Origin: Plasmodium coatneyi
Taxonomy: Eukaryota; Apicomplexa; Aconoidasida; Haemosporida; Plasmodiidae
Reading direction: 5' to 3'
Length of the DNA stretch: 64,000 nucleotides
Assembly (NCBI RefSeq): GCF_001680005.1
Contig: NC_033567.1
Coordinates: forward strand, 868,001-932,000
In this document: piece after piece, positions 32,699 to 44,586 of the stretch
How the letters are laid out: each line of letters opens with the position of its first letter
How positions within the stretch are numbered: the first letter of the stretch is position 1
Notes under the pieces: model-generated
Databases searched by the model: none
What the model saw: the letters and a program-made list of their open reading frames with translations, nothing else
Told to the model about the DNA's origin: nothing
Translations under genes and position numbers: made by a program

Positions 32699-34495
32699 AT
32701 GCACAAGTCGCAAAATATCGAAAATGAGGTTCGTCCAGGAAGGAGAAATTATGAATTCCCATCATGTGCAAACTACTTTTCCGTTCCGCTTTTGTACGAC
32801 CTCCCCAACCGTGTGCACACATATGTCCCCCCCTCCTTTTTTGCTCCCCCCAATAGATCGTCCTAGTCGAAGAGATTGTTCGAGATTTTGATAAAAATGA
32901 AGTTTTCGAGGAGATAACCACCAAGTTTACCTGGGAGCAAGGTAGAAAAGGGAAAATGCCACAGCTGCATATGAAAGCTGCGTATCGAAGCTGCTTTTGC
33001 AATCTCCGTTTTGTAGTTCCATTTTAACCTCCACATGCGGCGCCCAATTCCCCCACTTTACAGACGTTGAGCGATCATGGAACCTGCTGGTGGAAAACAA
33101 CGGAATTCTGCAGCATGTGAGTCAAGAAAACGTTGAAGAAAAATCTAAACAAAAATATAAAAGGAATCAAGTCTGCGCTTTGAGGAAAGGAATATTCAGG
33201 TTCGTCCTGCGTGTGTATCCGGGGGGGTCGTTTTTTAAGCGTGCCACGGCTTGGTGGGTTCATTTCCCGTTGGCGCGTTAGAAATGTGTCTCCCCATGGG
33301 TACATACATATAAAAGGTAGGATTCTACATATATATGTGCATGCGTTCATTGTTCATCCCCCCACAGGCACATCATCATCCTGTTTGACATGTCCGGTAG
33401 CATGAAGGAGAGGGACTTCAAGCCTGACCGGATAAACGTCGTCCTCGAGTGTGTGGAGGTAAAAGAGATACACGGTTGACTTCATGTGGGGGAAGGAAAC
33501 CCTGTGCGTGTTATCCCCTCGGAATGGTGCTCATGTGAGCATTGGCACATGAATAGTATGTGGGTTAAAGTGTACTGTCTCATTTGTCATTGATATAGAA
33601 CCATTAATTTGTCTGTTTCCCCCCTTGGCAGAATTTCCTAAAAAACTTCTTCTTCAAGAACCCGGTGGGGAACGTCGGAGTGGTGGCCCTGAAAAACAGC
33701 GCCGCCAAATTAATCCAGCCGCTGACGTCCAACATGGGTGACATTATGAACGCACTAGTAAAGGAGAGGAGTACGGGTCTGCAGGGATCTCCCTCCCTAC
33801 AGCAGGGACTGGAAATTGCATACGACTTGTTGGCAGACATCCCGCTTTACGGAACGAAAGAAATTCTAATCCTGTATGGATCGATAAGAACATGTGATAA
33901 AAAAAATATTCTAAATATTGTAAATCAAATAGTAAAGAATAAAATTCATGTAAACTGCGTATCCATTGCTCCAGAAATGCATATATTGAAACATATCTGT
34001 GAGGAGACAAATGGACTTTACAAAATATGCATGACAAAAAATACACTCATGAATGAGATGAATAATATTACGGAGACACCCCTGTGGATGATTGGAATGG
34101 AACCCCAACTTATTCATATATGTTTTCCTACAAAGAAAAAAATTACCACACAGATTATGTGCTCCTGTCACAATCATTTAAACACCGATACGTATATTTG
34201 CAACTTTTGCAACAGTTACACTTGTAAGATACCATCCAAGTGTAAGGTCTGTGGGATGCACTTAATCTCGATGCATGATTTATCCCACATTACGAACAAC
34301 CTTCAGGGGTCTCCTCCTTTTGTTGAAATTAAGAATGAGAAGGATGGACCCAGAGTGTGCGCTTCGTGCAATAATCCGCTCTACGATAAGGTATCCCAAT
34401 GCTCCATGTGCAAAAGTATTTTCTGCCTGGGCTGCGACTTGTACATTCATGAAGACTTGAACCAGTGTCCCTTCTGCTTGATCCTCGATTCGTGA
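32699..34495 (+). CDS. SSL1: General transcription factor IIH subunit 2 (p44/SSL1)
   Basis: Five exons join in frame: 32699-32728, 32857-32941, 33064-33199, 33368-33458 and 33632-34495, giving about 401 residues. The N-terminus has TWEQDVERSWNLLVE, as in Ssl1. A von Willebrand A domain follows from HIIILFDMSGSM (about residue 85), with the MIDAS-type D-M-S-G-S. The C-terminal part has the Ssl1 zinc-binding pairs: CNFCNSYTCKIPSKCKVCG and CASCNNPLYDKVSQCSMC, then CLGCDLYIHEDLNQCPFC. p44 is a core TFIIH subunit that stimulates the XPD helicase in transcription initiation and nucleotide excision repair. The stop is TGA at 34493-34495; GTGAGT overlaps it and a possible downstream exon (from about 34894) would offer an alternative tail. 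Confidence 0.92.
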
Positions 34496-37167
34496 GTTGT
34501 TCATGGCGGCGGCAGACTGGCACAACAAGGCGACGAACCGAGTGACCCTATTATCTAACCGATGGAGCCAACTTTGCGCAGAGCCAAATGACCTAATTAC
34601 ACTTTCCCTTTTTTTGGCGCGGCAACGAAGGAATGGACAACCTCCTTCCCAAATCATCCCAGCATTTAGTGGATATTTGTTTTTACCGTCTGTATCAAAA
34701 TGGGGTAGCCATAAAATTTGTTCACGTAGATCTGTCCAAATGGGTGATGTACACACACACACACTGGATTATGCCCCTTAGGGGGGGGAGGCGGTTCAAT
34801 AAGCGGCAGGATATTCCTAGTCCAGGGAAGGGGTAACCTGCACGGTACATACGCCGCGACCGTAACTATTATTTGTTTTCCGTACCCACGCAGAAAGAAG
34901 AATCAGTCGGGAAGAAATGAGATCATCCTTTTTGTGAGTAGGGCTCACCAACTAAGAACTGCAAAGAACGCAGCACACACGTACATTGGTGTCCCCCATT
35001 ATTGATTAAATATGATTAGAGACTTATCCGTGTGCATGCACCTGTTTAAAATTGTTTTCCCTTATTTTTGGTGTCACCCCACGGTGATATATCCATTTTA
35101 TATTTCCTATTTGTGCCATTATTTGTCATATGTTATATTGATGCTAACGACTAGCCATGACCATTAGTTGTCACCATTTAGGGTTTGCTTTTTTTTTTTC
35201 TTTTTTTTTTTTTGTGGCGCGATTATCAACTGAGCATAAGTGAAAAAACACACTCACACCTGTTTCATCACAGCCAGCCACATTGACCACAATGAAAAGA
35301 ACACATATTATGCACCCACGGTAGGAAAATACAGGACAGACGAAAAAAATGTTATCACGAGCGGTGTTTTTGTTACCTTCCCGTAACATCATGGCGGGTC
35401 TGTCAAAAAAGATAAGTCACCATTATGTTGAACCGATGGAATTTTTCTTCTCATTATAAGTGGGGGTGTGCGTGCTTACTCAAGCTACTTTCGTGTTTTT
35501 TCGTGTTTATTAATGAAAGGGAAAATGACAAACGTTGCGGTGGGTGGAAGCCTTAAATTTTATTCCCCCCGCGGGGAGTGCGTCATCGCTGATCGCAATC
35601 CATTTGGAGATATCCTTTCCACTGAAACGTTTGTAGGAAGAAGGATTATTAGTGCAGTTATCCAGTGTAATCATTTTTTTTCTGTGACGAATGTGTAAAT
35701 GGTCACACCGTCATTATTCACTGCCAGTGAGACTGCCACTCTTGGGGAAGCGAACAAACTGCAGTTCCACATTTTTGTAGAAAAAAAAAAAAAAGCGAAC
35801 CTTTGCTAACACAGAAAAATTGTTTTCTCAATTGGTACACTAAGCAATGTTTAAGATGAAATTTCTGTACGAAAAAAACGACGAACAATTTTGCCCTTCA
35901 TACCATCTGGTAAGAAAAAAAAAGGCTAAACAAATACAGCCAAATGTGACAACCTCGTGCTGCTTTGGTACACACAGAACTGACGTGACGATGTAGGCAT
36001 GCTCTGATAAATGTGACATGATCATGGGAGGAATTCCCCAAATGTACGAAAAATTTATCATTGCGGGATGTACCAATAAAGGAAATAAAAAAGAGTTTTA
36101 CAAAGGAGTTAAGTTTAAACGAAAGAGGTACATATTTTTGCCGCACCTTAATTTTTGAAAAATAAGCTAACAGGGGATTAAAAATAAATGCTTTTTTTTT
36201 TTTTTTTTTTTTTTCGGCCCTTTTCACCGCTTTTCAAAATATGGCAACATGAATTTTTTTTTTTTTTTTTTTCATTTGCACAAGATAGTGAAAGAAAAAT
36301 GATTCTTCATAACTGGAATGAGAGAAAAAATAAATGAACAAAAATAAAGCATAAAACAAGGGACGAATGAGTGGTGAAGAGGGGAAGAAGCGAAAAGGAA
36401 GTACAGCACCAATGTGGTAACCACGCTAACGATCTAACGAACAGATGTGAAGCGTTGAGCGCCAAAGCGAACTTTCAAGGAATTTGCTCAGAGGAGCCAT
36501 TTTGCTGAAAGCTTGACCTTCCCAGGCGCAGCCATTTGTCAGCAAAACACAGCGCATCCAACTGCTCTGACGGAAGGCATCACGCATATAATTATATACG
36601 TATTATATTTTACATGCACAAATACATGTGCACCAATTTTTATGTACCTACGTGTTCGCACGCAGATATATACGTGGGCGTAGTTGCGCCCCCTCGTCTT
36701 CCAGCCACCTGCGCGTTTTCTCATTTCACTCGAGCAATGCGTAACTCACTTAACGTCGATTAGAAGCACAGCCACGATGCAAAAACAGCCGAACAGGGGT
36801 TAAAGAAAGAACCATCGAACATTGACAGAACAACCCCTGAATTGTCAGCTCGTAGATCTTCCCCCGGAATTCTTCCACCATTGTTCGCTGCTACGATGAG
36901 TTGTTGCTTTAGAGGCGAAGTAGCACTGTCGAGTAACACCCCCCAACAACCCCCTTGGTAGTAGAAACGATTTAGAGGCAGGGAGAAGTACCTTCTACAG
37001 GGACAAGTCTCACATTTGAGTTTCTAACTTCGCTAGCATTACCCGCACCGCTGCCCCTCCCCCCTTCAAATGCATCATCTTTTTCATTTTGAAAGAAAAA
37101 TCAACCACATGGTAAGATACAGGTGGACCCAGTTAAACGAAGCAGCAACAAAAGCGATCACGAAAAA
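34496..37167. other. Intergenic, about 2.7 kb
   Basis: Between TFIIH p44 and the four-TM gene, both plus strand. A possible small 3' exon of p44 lies at about 34894-34935. The rest has T/A-tracts (about 35190-35213, 36190-36213 and 36254-36271) and no convincing coding frame. It is long for a same-strand spacer, so a non-coding transcript or unrecognised small exon cannot be excluded. Confidence 0.45.
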
Positions 37168-37967
37168 ATGGCGGGAACGTTAAATTTAAAAGAACTAAAA
37201 GATGAACCCATTTTATTTTACGAAAATGCATTAAGTTATGTTTTTTCTAATTCAAGGGATGACAATAAGAAAGATGTCCCTGCTTGTGTGATTTACCCAA
37301 ACGAGAACATCAAAATTGGCTTCCCAATATATTCTATAAAAAACATTAACAAAAATGAAAACCTAATAAACGATACAGATGTGCAAACCAACAGGTTCAA
37401 TGAAGAACCCCTCATTACCTATGCATCTGAGTCCAAATACATTTATCCAATCCGAGTAAAAATTTACTACTGCGTCCTCTATATGCTAATAATTTCTGAA
37501 CTTTTTGCAATGATCTTTTTTAAAGGTAATCCTTCAAATGGGCATAGTGCACCCTCATGTTGAATAACGCGCATATATACGCTTATGATCACGTGTACTG
37601 ACCCATACACACCTTTAAACCCTGCACCTCTTTTCATTCATTTCTTTTTTTTGTTCTCCTTCCACACCACCCCATCGCAGACAACATAAACCGCACCACC
37701 ACCGGAGAAATAAATAGAGGACAGGTGTTCGTATTTCTCTTCATGGCCCTCTCACACATACTTGTGATTTTATCCAAGTTTCGAAAAATCAAGCCCTACG
37801 TATTTGACTTGTATACCTCGCTCAGTTTATTTTTTTTTATTTTGTCCATCTTGACAATAAATTGTTTTAGTAGCTCTGTGATTTCCGTGTTGCAGTTCTT
37901 CATTTTTTTCTTCCATGCCAAGATTGATTATTACGTCATGGCCCACTCGTGCGTCGTTCCCCCGTGA
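37168..37967 (+). CDS. Conserved protein with four predicted transmembrane segments
   Basis: Two exons join in frame: 37168-37525 (before GTAATCC) and 37681-37967 (after CCCATCGCAG), about 214 residues. The start ATG sits in AAAAATGGCG; the frame is open further upstream but without an ATG. Residues 1-95 are polar. TM1 spans VKIYYCVLYMLIISELFAMI and ends at the intron; TM2 is QVFVFLFMALSHILVILSKF; TM3 is DLYTSLSLFFFILSILTI; TM4 is VISVLQFFIFFFHAKI. The C-terminus is short. I do not recognise the family; the four-helix layout might suggest a small endomembrane protein, which is inference. Confidence 0.7.
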
Positions 37968-38953
37968 GAGGAGCAGCAGCATCATTCCAGCCAATTGCCA
38001 GGTCCTGTTGGGCACCACAATTGCGCGCCACAAGGTGAATAAGGACAAACGCAGTTCACACGCCATAAAGTCTCAGTTTCAGTTTTAATTTGCTCCATTT
38101 TATTGTAACTTTATTTTTTAATTTTTTTTTCCAAGTGTTTAAAGTTTTTTCTTTTCGTTTTCACCGCTTGTTTGTTTTGTGCCTCTGCGCGCGCCGTCTC
38201 CCCCGGCACCCCTCATTTGAGACGCGGAAATGAAGGAAGTAGATGGAGCAAAGGGAGCTCCTTTTTTGCCCTCATTTCGCGCGTTCAATTTGCCAATGCC
38301 AAAACTAATGCCCGTCTAACGGCTGAGGATCATTATAAAAGTACTAAACAAATGGAATGCCCCTCCCCATGTTACTCCAAACATAGGCTGGGAAAGGAAG
38401 CACTGACGTGTTCGCTTTTTCCCCGCGTAAAATAGACAAGCCACCGTATCGACGCCTGCTTCTATGCGAAAAAAAAAAAAAAAAAAAAGTGCTATCAAAA
38501 CCACGTTGAGTAAAAATTGTTACTTTTTTTTTTGTCTTCACTGGGTTAAGCAGAGGCGAGCAATATTTGTTCCTCTGACAGGTAATACGATTATAGGCAC
38601 CCCTTCACCATACGGGGGGAGAGACTAACTATAGCGCACTTTTCAGATTATCCCCTACATTATTGTGATGAGCTAACCCTATTTGGAAGGGCCAAATGTA
38701 TACAGTATAGTGTAACAACACGCGAAAGTGGATATGTGCTAAGAAGTAAAAAGAAGTGAACGGAGGAATTACTCGGTGACGCATCGGATTGCACCCCTTG
38801 TGGAAGTAATAACAGGGTATTGAGATTGTGATATATGGAACGTGAGGCACAGTGCGAACATGCCGCGTAAAATAACCACAGAGAAGTCATAACAAAACGC
38901 GATTCCATCACCACCCCACACGGTTCTTCACTGCTTTCCCCCCCTTGCTTGAT
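37968..38953. other. Intergenic, no gene seen
   Basis: Between two plus-strand genes. A-tract at about 38469-38487 and T-tract near 38525. No coding frame is supported. Presumed promoter of the kinase gene. Confidence 0.55.
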
Positions 38954-40060
38954 ATGCACCTGGGCCGTGCGAAAATCGCCGAGGAGGACTTCCTCCACAA
39001 GGGGGAGTACAAGCAGGTGTACCTATGCCTGGACCGAAGCGAAGGCAATGATGCAGTCAAAATAGACGTCAGTTACGACAACAATATTCACGATATTCTA
39101 CAGCTGGGTAGAGAAAAGTACAACACGCAAGGAGAGTACATCACAGACTCCTGCGGAAATATCATACACTCAATTAGAGACATAATTGACGGAGACACTC
39201 TCTACCTAAAGGATCGAAGAGAGAAACTAGCTATTCATAGTAAGCTCAAAAATAACTTAATCGTAAATGATTACATCGTCCAAAAGAGAATCGGTTCGGG
39301 TGGATTCGGTATCGTCTTCCAAGGTATACATATCCAGACGAAGCAGAAGGTAGCCCTAAAGTTTATCCCCAAAAGTAACTTCCTAGATGTGACAGATGTC
39401 CATAGAGTCTTCATAGAAATACAAACCTTACGAGGTCTCATTCATAACAACATAATAAAAATGTACGACGTGAATCATTTTGAAAATTATGTTTGTCTAA
39501 TTATGGAATATGCCATCAATGGAGATTTGAAAAATTATATCCTTAAGAATAATGGCTACCTGTCTGAGAAGGAAGCCCACGACCTCTTCGTTCAAATTAT
39601 CAGAGGAGTGTACTACTGTCATTCTAAACACATCGTTCATAGAGATTTAAAACTTGAAAATATTTTACTCGACAAAAATATGACTTGCAAAATTGCAGAC
39701 TTTGGATTATCCGATTTTGTTAATGTTGATCAGAATATTAAAACGGAGGCTGGAACAAAAGCTTACATCGCTCCAGAAATTATTTTCAACCAAACCATTA
39801 ACTATTCGGTATTTAAGCTAGACATTTGGAGCCTTGGAATTCTCCTATACATTATGACGCAGGGATTTCCACCCTTTAAATACGCTGAAAATAATGACAT
39901 AAAATATTTCGACAGTAGTACGCTTAACTATCCGAATGATATTTCAGACGATTTGAAAAATTTAATTTCCCTCATGCTGAATGTGGACCCTAATAAACGC
40001 CCCATTATTGTTGAAATACTCAATCATCGCTGGTTTGGTAAATACGCACAGGGGGGGTAG
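38954..40060 (+). CDS. Serine/threonine protein kinase with N-terminal ubiquitin/doublecortin-like region
   Basis: A single exon of 368 codons; the ATG at 38954 is the first in frame. The kinase domain spans about residues 107-365 and is complete: glycine loop GSGGFG (114-119), VALK lysine (136), C-helix glutamate (IEIQ), HRDLKLEN (219-226), DFG (239-241), TKAYIAPE (about 258-265) and DIWSLGILLY. HRDLKxEN, the extended hydrophobic hinge (LIMEYAINGDL) and the PP.K..NN segment place it near the CAMK/SNF1 group. The first 100 residues (DAVKIDVSYDNNIHDIL to DGDTLYL) resemble a doublecortin or ubiquitin-like fold, which is weakly supported. All catalytic residues are present, so it should be active. 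Confidence 0.88.
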   Translation: MHLGRAKIAEEDFLHKGEYKQVYLCLDRSEGNDAVKIDVSYDNNIHDILQLGREKYNTQGEYITDSCGNIIHSIRDIIDGDTLYLKDRREKLAIHSKLKNNLIVNDYIVQKRIGSGGFGIVFQGIHIQTKQKVALKFIPKSNFLDVTDVHRVFIEIQTLRGLIHNNIIKMYDVNHFENYVCLIMEYAINGDLKNYILKNNGYLSEKEAHDLFVQIIRGVYYCHSKHIVHRDLKLENILLDKNMTCKIADFGLSDFVNVDQNIKTEAGTKAYIAPEIIFNQTINYSVFKLDIWSLGILLYIMTQGFPPFKYAENNDIKYFDSSTLNYPNDISDDLKNLISLMLNVDPNKRPIIVEILNHRWFGKYAQGG

Positions 40061-40149
40061 AACAAAATGGGGGGGGGAACAGCGCGAACGAATTCAAAAT
40101 GCCAATCGAAACATGGCTCCTCTGAAGACCACCCTTTGACGTGCCCCCC

Positions 40150-42981
40150 TCACAACTGCGCGTAGATCAAATCGATTCGATTCCCACGGCACTCGCTCCA
40201 TATGCTGTGAAGCAAATGAACCGTCTTGATATTCTTCTTCCTCAAGTACCTAGCCTTCAGCACGCTCTCCCCCAAGGGGTACCCACCCGAACTTGTGTTC
40301 AGTGCGCTGTAAAGAAAGACGGCATATCTGCTATTCATGTGTTCGAAGTAGATGTCAATTAGAAAACCTTCATAATCATATGCCTTCTTCACACATTCGA
40401 AGGAGTGATCCCGTTTGTTACCACATGTATTTGCGTCGATCTGTTTCCCTTGCTTCTCTCCCTTCTTTCCATCATTCCCCCCCAACAATGAAGTGTTCTT
40501 CTTGCACATTGTATCTACCACGTCGTCCGCGAAACTGTGCAGATACTCCGCAATTTGATATCGCCAGTAGTTCTCACCAACCAAGTGAAAAACCCGCAAC
40601 GTGTTGTACGAATCTAGGATGGATGGATCGATCAGATTGACATAAGACAAACAGGAATACAACAAACAGCAACGAGAGTCTCCCAACTTTTCCACATCAA
40701 TTGCACGCAACATACACTTCCAAAAATTGGCGTCTAAAAATCTGTTCACACAATAACACCATAGAATGTCACATATTTCGTGGTGAGAAAACTGGTGCAT
40801 CCGTTGCAATATTTCATACTGTAATGAACTCAGCAGGGTGTACGATGAGTAGAAGTACATATTCCCATAGGCATACGCTATTTTTGCAATCTCCTGGGGG
40901 GACAAATCACTCTGCTTCTTCAGTATAACCGACTGGATCAGACTGTGCAGTTCTCTACTGCCGCTCCGAACAAGCGAGTAGGCATAACACAAGTTTGACA
41001 AATCTCCTGATGTGAACAGGTTTAGAAAACTCCTTTCTGCGATACGACCTCTTGGCTGACTCCCCATGTTGGTAACCCCTTTTTCAGCCCCCCCCATACG
41101 CAACAGGTGCCGCTCAACCGCTTCATGCATTTCCGTGTCCACCTTCCCATCCCAACTTACGGTCCGCCCAACGGTGATTGCTAACCCAAGCAAACTGTTA
41201 GATAGCTGCTTTGGAGTCATACCCTGATGCAACTCCAGGGCTCTCTCCTTCAACTCGAAATATAACTCATTGCTGAACCGCACTTGGGGATTCTTCCCTT
41301 CGACTGTGCTGTAGGCCCAAATGAGCATGCTAACAGTGCTGGCGCTAAAATTTTTTATATTTTCCAAAATTACCTTTTCACTCTTTATCAGCAGAAAGGG
41401 GTAATCCTTAAAATACTTGGCACTTGTCCATATTCCGTTCAGCAGTACAGACAGAGGGATGCCAATGGCGGGGTGCCCCTCATCTCTTCCTTCATGCAAC
41501 TTGTCCAACTTATCCACCTCGCGCCCATTCTGACAATCGCCCCCCTCATTCGAAAACATATCAACTATGGACTTGAGAAAATTACGCATTAACACATCGT
41601 CGGCCGCATTCATATTTTGGGAGTACAAAAAGAACAGTTTCACTATCTGTTCCTCCGTCAGATTATTATACCTCTTATACACTTCGGTTTTTAAGTCCCT
41701 AAAAATCTGAACATGCTTGTAATTGTTACTACTTACGTATTCGAGAATGTTTACAAAATTTTCATTACTCATTGATTTTACCTTCATTTGAATTAAGCTC
41801 AAGTACGTTTCTAGGAAGTTTTTGCTTCCGTATCTGCCTATATGATGAATGTTTTTCTCCTTGTTGGAGTTGTTTAAATATATGTAGGCTACTTTCACTA
41901 GGGCGTCTTCATCTAGGTACTTTATATTTTGCGAAATGACGTTTTCCGCTAACATGCTGACTTCCCTTATGGACAGGAGGTTGATCCGTTTTGTTATATA
42001 GAGGTAGTTAATAATATCTTTGCATGAAAAAAAAAAAATCTTTTTATAAATTACGTTTAGCACATTTGTATACAACTCTTCGTACTTTTTTGTCATGAAG
42101 GAAGACACATAATCCTTCCATGTGCTCTCCTTGATGTTTAATTTTTCTATATATTTTACGTAGTTAAGGTGTATCTCCATCAGTGTGTTAAGATCAACCT
42201 GGGGAGTATAATAACTGCTTGCGGTGTGGTTAGCAGGTCCGTCTAGGTGGGAAGTATCTACTAAATTGGTGTGCTCTTCCATCCGGTGCATTTCTCTCTT
42301 CATCTCCTTCAATGGTTGAGAATCGTCCCACGTGGGATGCTCTTTACCTTTTTTATGGTTTACACAGCTGGGTGGACTACTCCCCTCACTGTCCAATATT
42401 TTATCACACATGCCATTCTGTTCATCATTTTCGTAAAATATAATTTCGTTCTCCCCTCCTGTGGGTATGCCCCTCTTGCGACTGCTACGGCCATACCTCC
42501 CTACCCAGTCATCTACGTACTGGTCAAGGGTCATAAATCTGAACTGCGGATTGTCCAACCTTAGAATGTCACAAGATTGGTACGTTTTGTAAAAATTAGA
42601 AAAAATAATTTCATACATTTTAAATAACAAATACACATATTCATGATTTTTCATTTCATTAAAATTGTTATCGAAATAGTCTTTCACGTCATCCATGCTG
42701 TTGGAAAAAAACATACTACGTAAATTCTCATTATATTTACTACTGGCATCTCTCCCATGGGGGAGGAACTTTGCTGCCAATGTTTTGTTCACATTTACAC
42801 CCTGAGAAGTATCTGTATGATTCTCATCACCTTGCAATGTGCTGCATTCGTATATGCTTCTTGCGTGTGCAAAATTCTTCACTCTTATTTTCATTGCCCT
42901 GTGAGGGGTGTTCCTCAGCAAGGCTACACTGCATATCCGCCCTGCATGGTTCAGTTCAAGCCGTTTTTTCAGCAGGTACAT
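40150..42981 (-). CDS. RAP-domain protein (octotricopeptide-like organellar RNA-binding protein)
   Basis: A single exon of 943 codons, ATG at 42981. The C-terminal roughly 65 residues fit a RAP domain: FLIDIYFEHMNSRYAVFLYS, then GESVLKARYLRKKNIKTVHL, and the final W-S-E-C / IDLIYAQL. The central part is rich in helical repeats with conserved SxLIWAYS, LSNLCYAYSLV, EIAKIAYAYGNMY and EICDILWCYC, typical of the FASTK/OPR-like arrays preceding RAP domains. The basic start (YLLKKRLELNHAGRICSVAL) may be a mitochondrial targeting signal. RAP proteins bind organellar RNA; in Plasmodium several bind fragmented mitochondrial rRNA. An asparagine/glutamate-rich linker at about residues 175-265 is low complexity. 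The gene converges with the kinase gene, 90 bases apart. Confidence 0.85.
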   Translation of the reverse strand: MYLLKKRLELNHAGRICSVALLRNTPHRAMKIRVKNFAHARSIYECSTLQGDENHTDTSQGVNVNKTLAAKFLPHGRDASSKYNENLRSMFFSNSMDDVKDYFDNNFNEMKNHEYVYLLFKMYEIIFSNFYKTYQSCDILRLDNPQFRFMTLDQYVDDWVGRYGRSSRKRGIPTGGENEIIFYENDEQNGMCDKILDSEGSSPPSCVNHKKGKEHPTWDDSQPLKEMKREMHRMEEHTNLVDTSHLDGPANHTASSYYTPQVDLNTLMEIHLNYVKYIEKLNIKESTWKDYVSSFMTKKYEELYTNVLNVIYKKIFFFSCKDIINYLYITKRINLLSIREVSMLAENVISQNIKYLDEDALVKVAYIYLNNSNKEKNIHHIGRYGSKNFLETYLSLIQMKVKSMSNENFVNILEYVSSNNYKHVQIFRDLKTEVYKRYNNLTEEQIVKLFFLYSQNMNAADDVLMRNFLKSIVDMFSNEGGDCQNGREVDKLDKLHEGRDEGHPAIGIPLSVLLNGIWTSAKYFKDYPFLLIKSEKVILENIKNFSASTVSMLIWAYSTVEGKNPQVRFSNELYFELKERALELHQGMTPKQLSNSLLGLAITVGRTVSWDGKVDTEMHEAVERHLLRMGGAEKGVTNMGSQPRGRIAERSFLNLFTSGDLSNLCYAYSLVRSGSRELHSLIQSVILKKQSDLSPQEIAKIAYAYGNMYFYSSYTLLSSLQYEILQRMHQFSHHEICDILWCYCVNRFLDANFWKCMLRAIDVEKLGDSRCCLLYSCLSYVNLIDPSILDSYNTLRVFHLVGENYWRYQIAEYLHSFADDVVDTMCKKNTSLLGGNDGKKGEKQGKQIDANTCGNKRDHSFECVKKAYDYEGFLIDIYFEHMNSRYAVFLYSALNTSSGGYPLGESVLKARYLRKKNIKTVHLLHSIWSECRGNRIDLIYAQL

Positions 42982-44586
42982 TTTAGTCTTCCAAAGTTGT
43001 ACGTTGTAAAAACGGCGAGCGTGGAAAATATAAGATAAAGCAAAGGGCGTGCGTGCCTTCCCTTTGTTAACATCACTGCGAAGTTTGCGATCTGCTGTGT
43101 TGTTGCTACGTTGTTGCTACATTAGTCTCCTGTGTAATGTTTACCCTGTGTTCCTGTGCTCCATATGTTACCTCCACTCCATTTGCATTATTTTACCCTT
43201 TTTTATTTTTTCCTTACTTTTAAGCTTACATGATTGCTCCTCCTTGTGCACAAAATAAACACTCCATGTGGGGATCGCCATCATTATATCGGTGCGTCAT
43301 CTCTTTCCTTCAAGTATTCAGAAGCAAAAAGAAAAAAATATAAACAATTAGCAATGGCGGCGACAGCAAAGGCGAATAACAGCGGCACGTTTACTTTTCC
43401 AACTACTGTGCTCACTTCAGAAAGGCATCAAAAGGGGGTAAAAGTAAACCAATTTCTGGGCATATTTTCTCACATTTTTGAAAAGTATAAATTTTTTTTT
43501 TTTACGATGAAAAGTTCCCACGAACGGCTGCTACTGAGCACTTGTTGTGTGCAACAGTCTGCGCCCTTGCTTAAAAGGGACTAATAAATTCTACAGTGTG
43601 TACAGGGTGAGTATCCTTAAAAAGGCATGTAAGGAGCTTCATACTGTCTTACAAATTTGCATTCATGTGTGCATATCTGCAGAGGTGCCAGTAACTTGGA
43701 AAGTACTGTCGTTCCTGCGTCACAATGGGTGTGGGTGGTTACCCCAATGCAGTATTTTCCTCCCCGTATCACCCCTTCCTCCAAATTATATACTGCAGCA
43801 TCACAACTCATGTAACGCCATCGAACGAGTACAAACTGAAATAAGCAAAAATAATCAATGAGGAAATAAATCATGTAACCCTGGAAAATAAATATTTTCC
43901 CATTCACTGTGTATGCCTTGAAGTGTTCCACGTCCACACATGCACACGCTTAAAAAAAAAAAATAAATAAACACATTTGTTTTACACATTTATCTGCACA
44001 TGTAAAAGTTAACACAATTGTTCAGTTGATAATACATGCATGTTCTTACCTTATAGCTATTTTTTTTTTTTTTTTTTTTTTTTCTCTTTTTTTTATATTG
44101 CTATTCAGCATAAAATACACACTTTTTTTTTTTTTTTTTCATATAGCTGTTCAGAAAAAAATACACTTTTTTTTCTTTTTTACCTTGCCGTTCAGAAAAA
44201 AATACACATTTTTTTTTTTTTTTTTAAATGGCTGTTCAGAACAAAACGGTCATTTTGTTTATTTCACTTTAGCATGTTCCATGTTAGTACGTATTACTTT
44301 TTTTCCCCCACCGCAACCCAAGCGCGGACTATATAAAGTTAACTGCTCAGAATAAAACGCACATTTTATTCACCCCCGCGTTGTGAATGCTTTTCCCTTC
44401 ACCTCCTATCCTGTTAACAACTCGTTCCAACCTTGTTTCTGTGCTTTTCCGCAACGCAACTTGGCGTGGCAGGGTTTGGGCATCACGAAGAGTGTATTGT
44501 CACTGAAACGAATTTTTTAGAAAGGACAAAGTTTGCTGCCGTTTCCGGAGTTGTAACCGTGGTTCTTCTCCCCCTGCCAGACGTTA
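42982..44586. other. Divergent promoter region with tandem repeat
   Basis: Between the RAP gene (-) and the pentapeptide-repeat gene (+). Contains the repeat at 44040-44370. Elsewhere only low-complexity tracts; no coding frame is supported. Confidence 0.6.
44040..44370 (+). repeat. T-tract plus GCTGTTCAGAAAAAAATACAC tandem repeat, about 5 units
   Basis: Units of 50-60 bases consist of a long T-run followed by variants of GCTGTTCAGAAAAAAATACA: at about 44100 (GCTATTCAGCATAAAATACA), 44146, 44188, 44231 and a diverged one at 44341 (CTGCTCAGAATAAAACGCAC). Confidence 0.85.

Noticed and set aside
35468..35698. Plus-strand frame of 76 codons
   Set aside because: No splice partners, no conserved motif and ordinary composition for random sequence.
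44026..44355. Poly-Phe open frames
   Set aside because: They are translations of the T-run repeat, without codon bias or start context.
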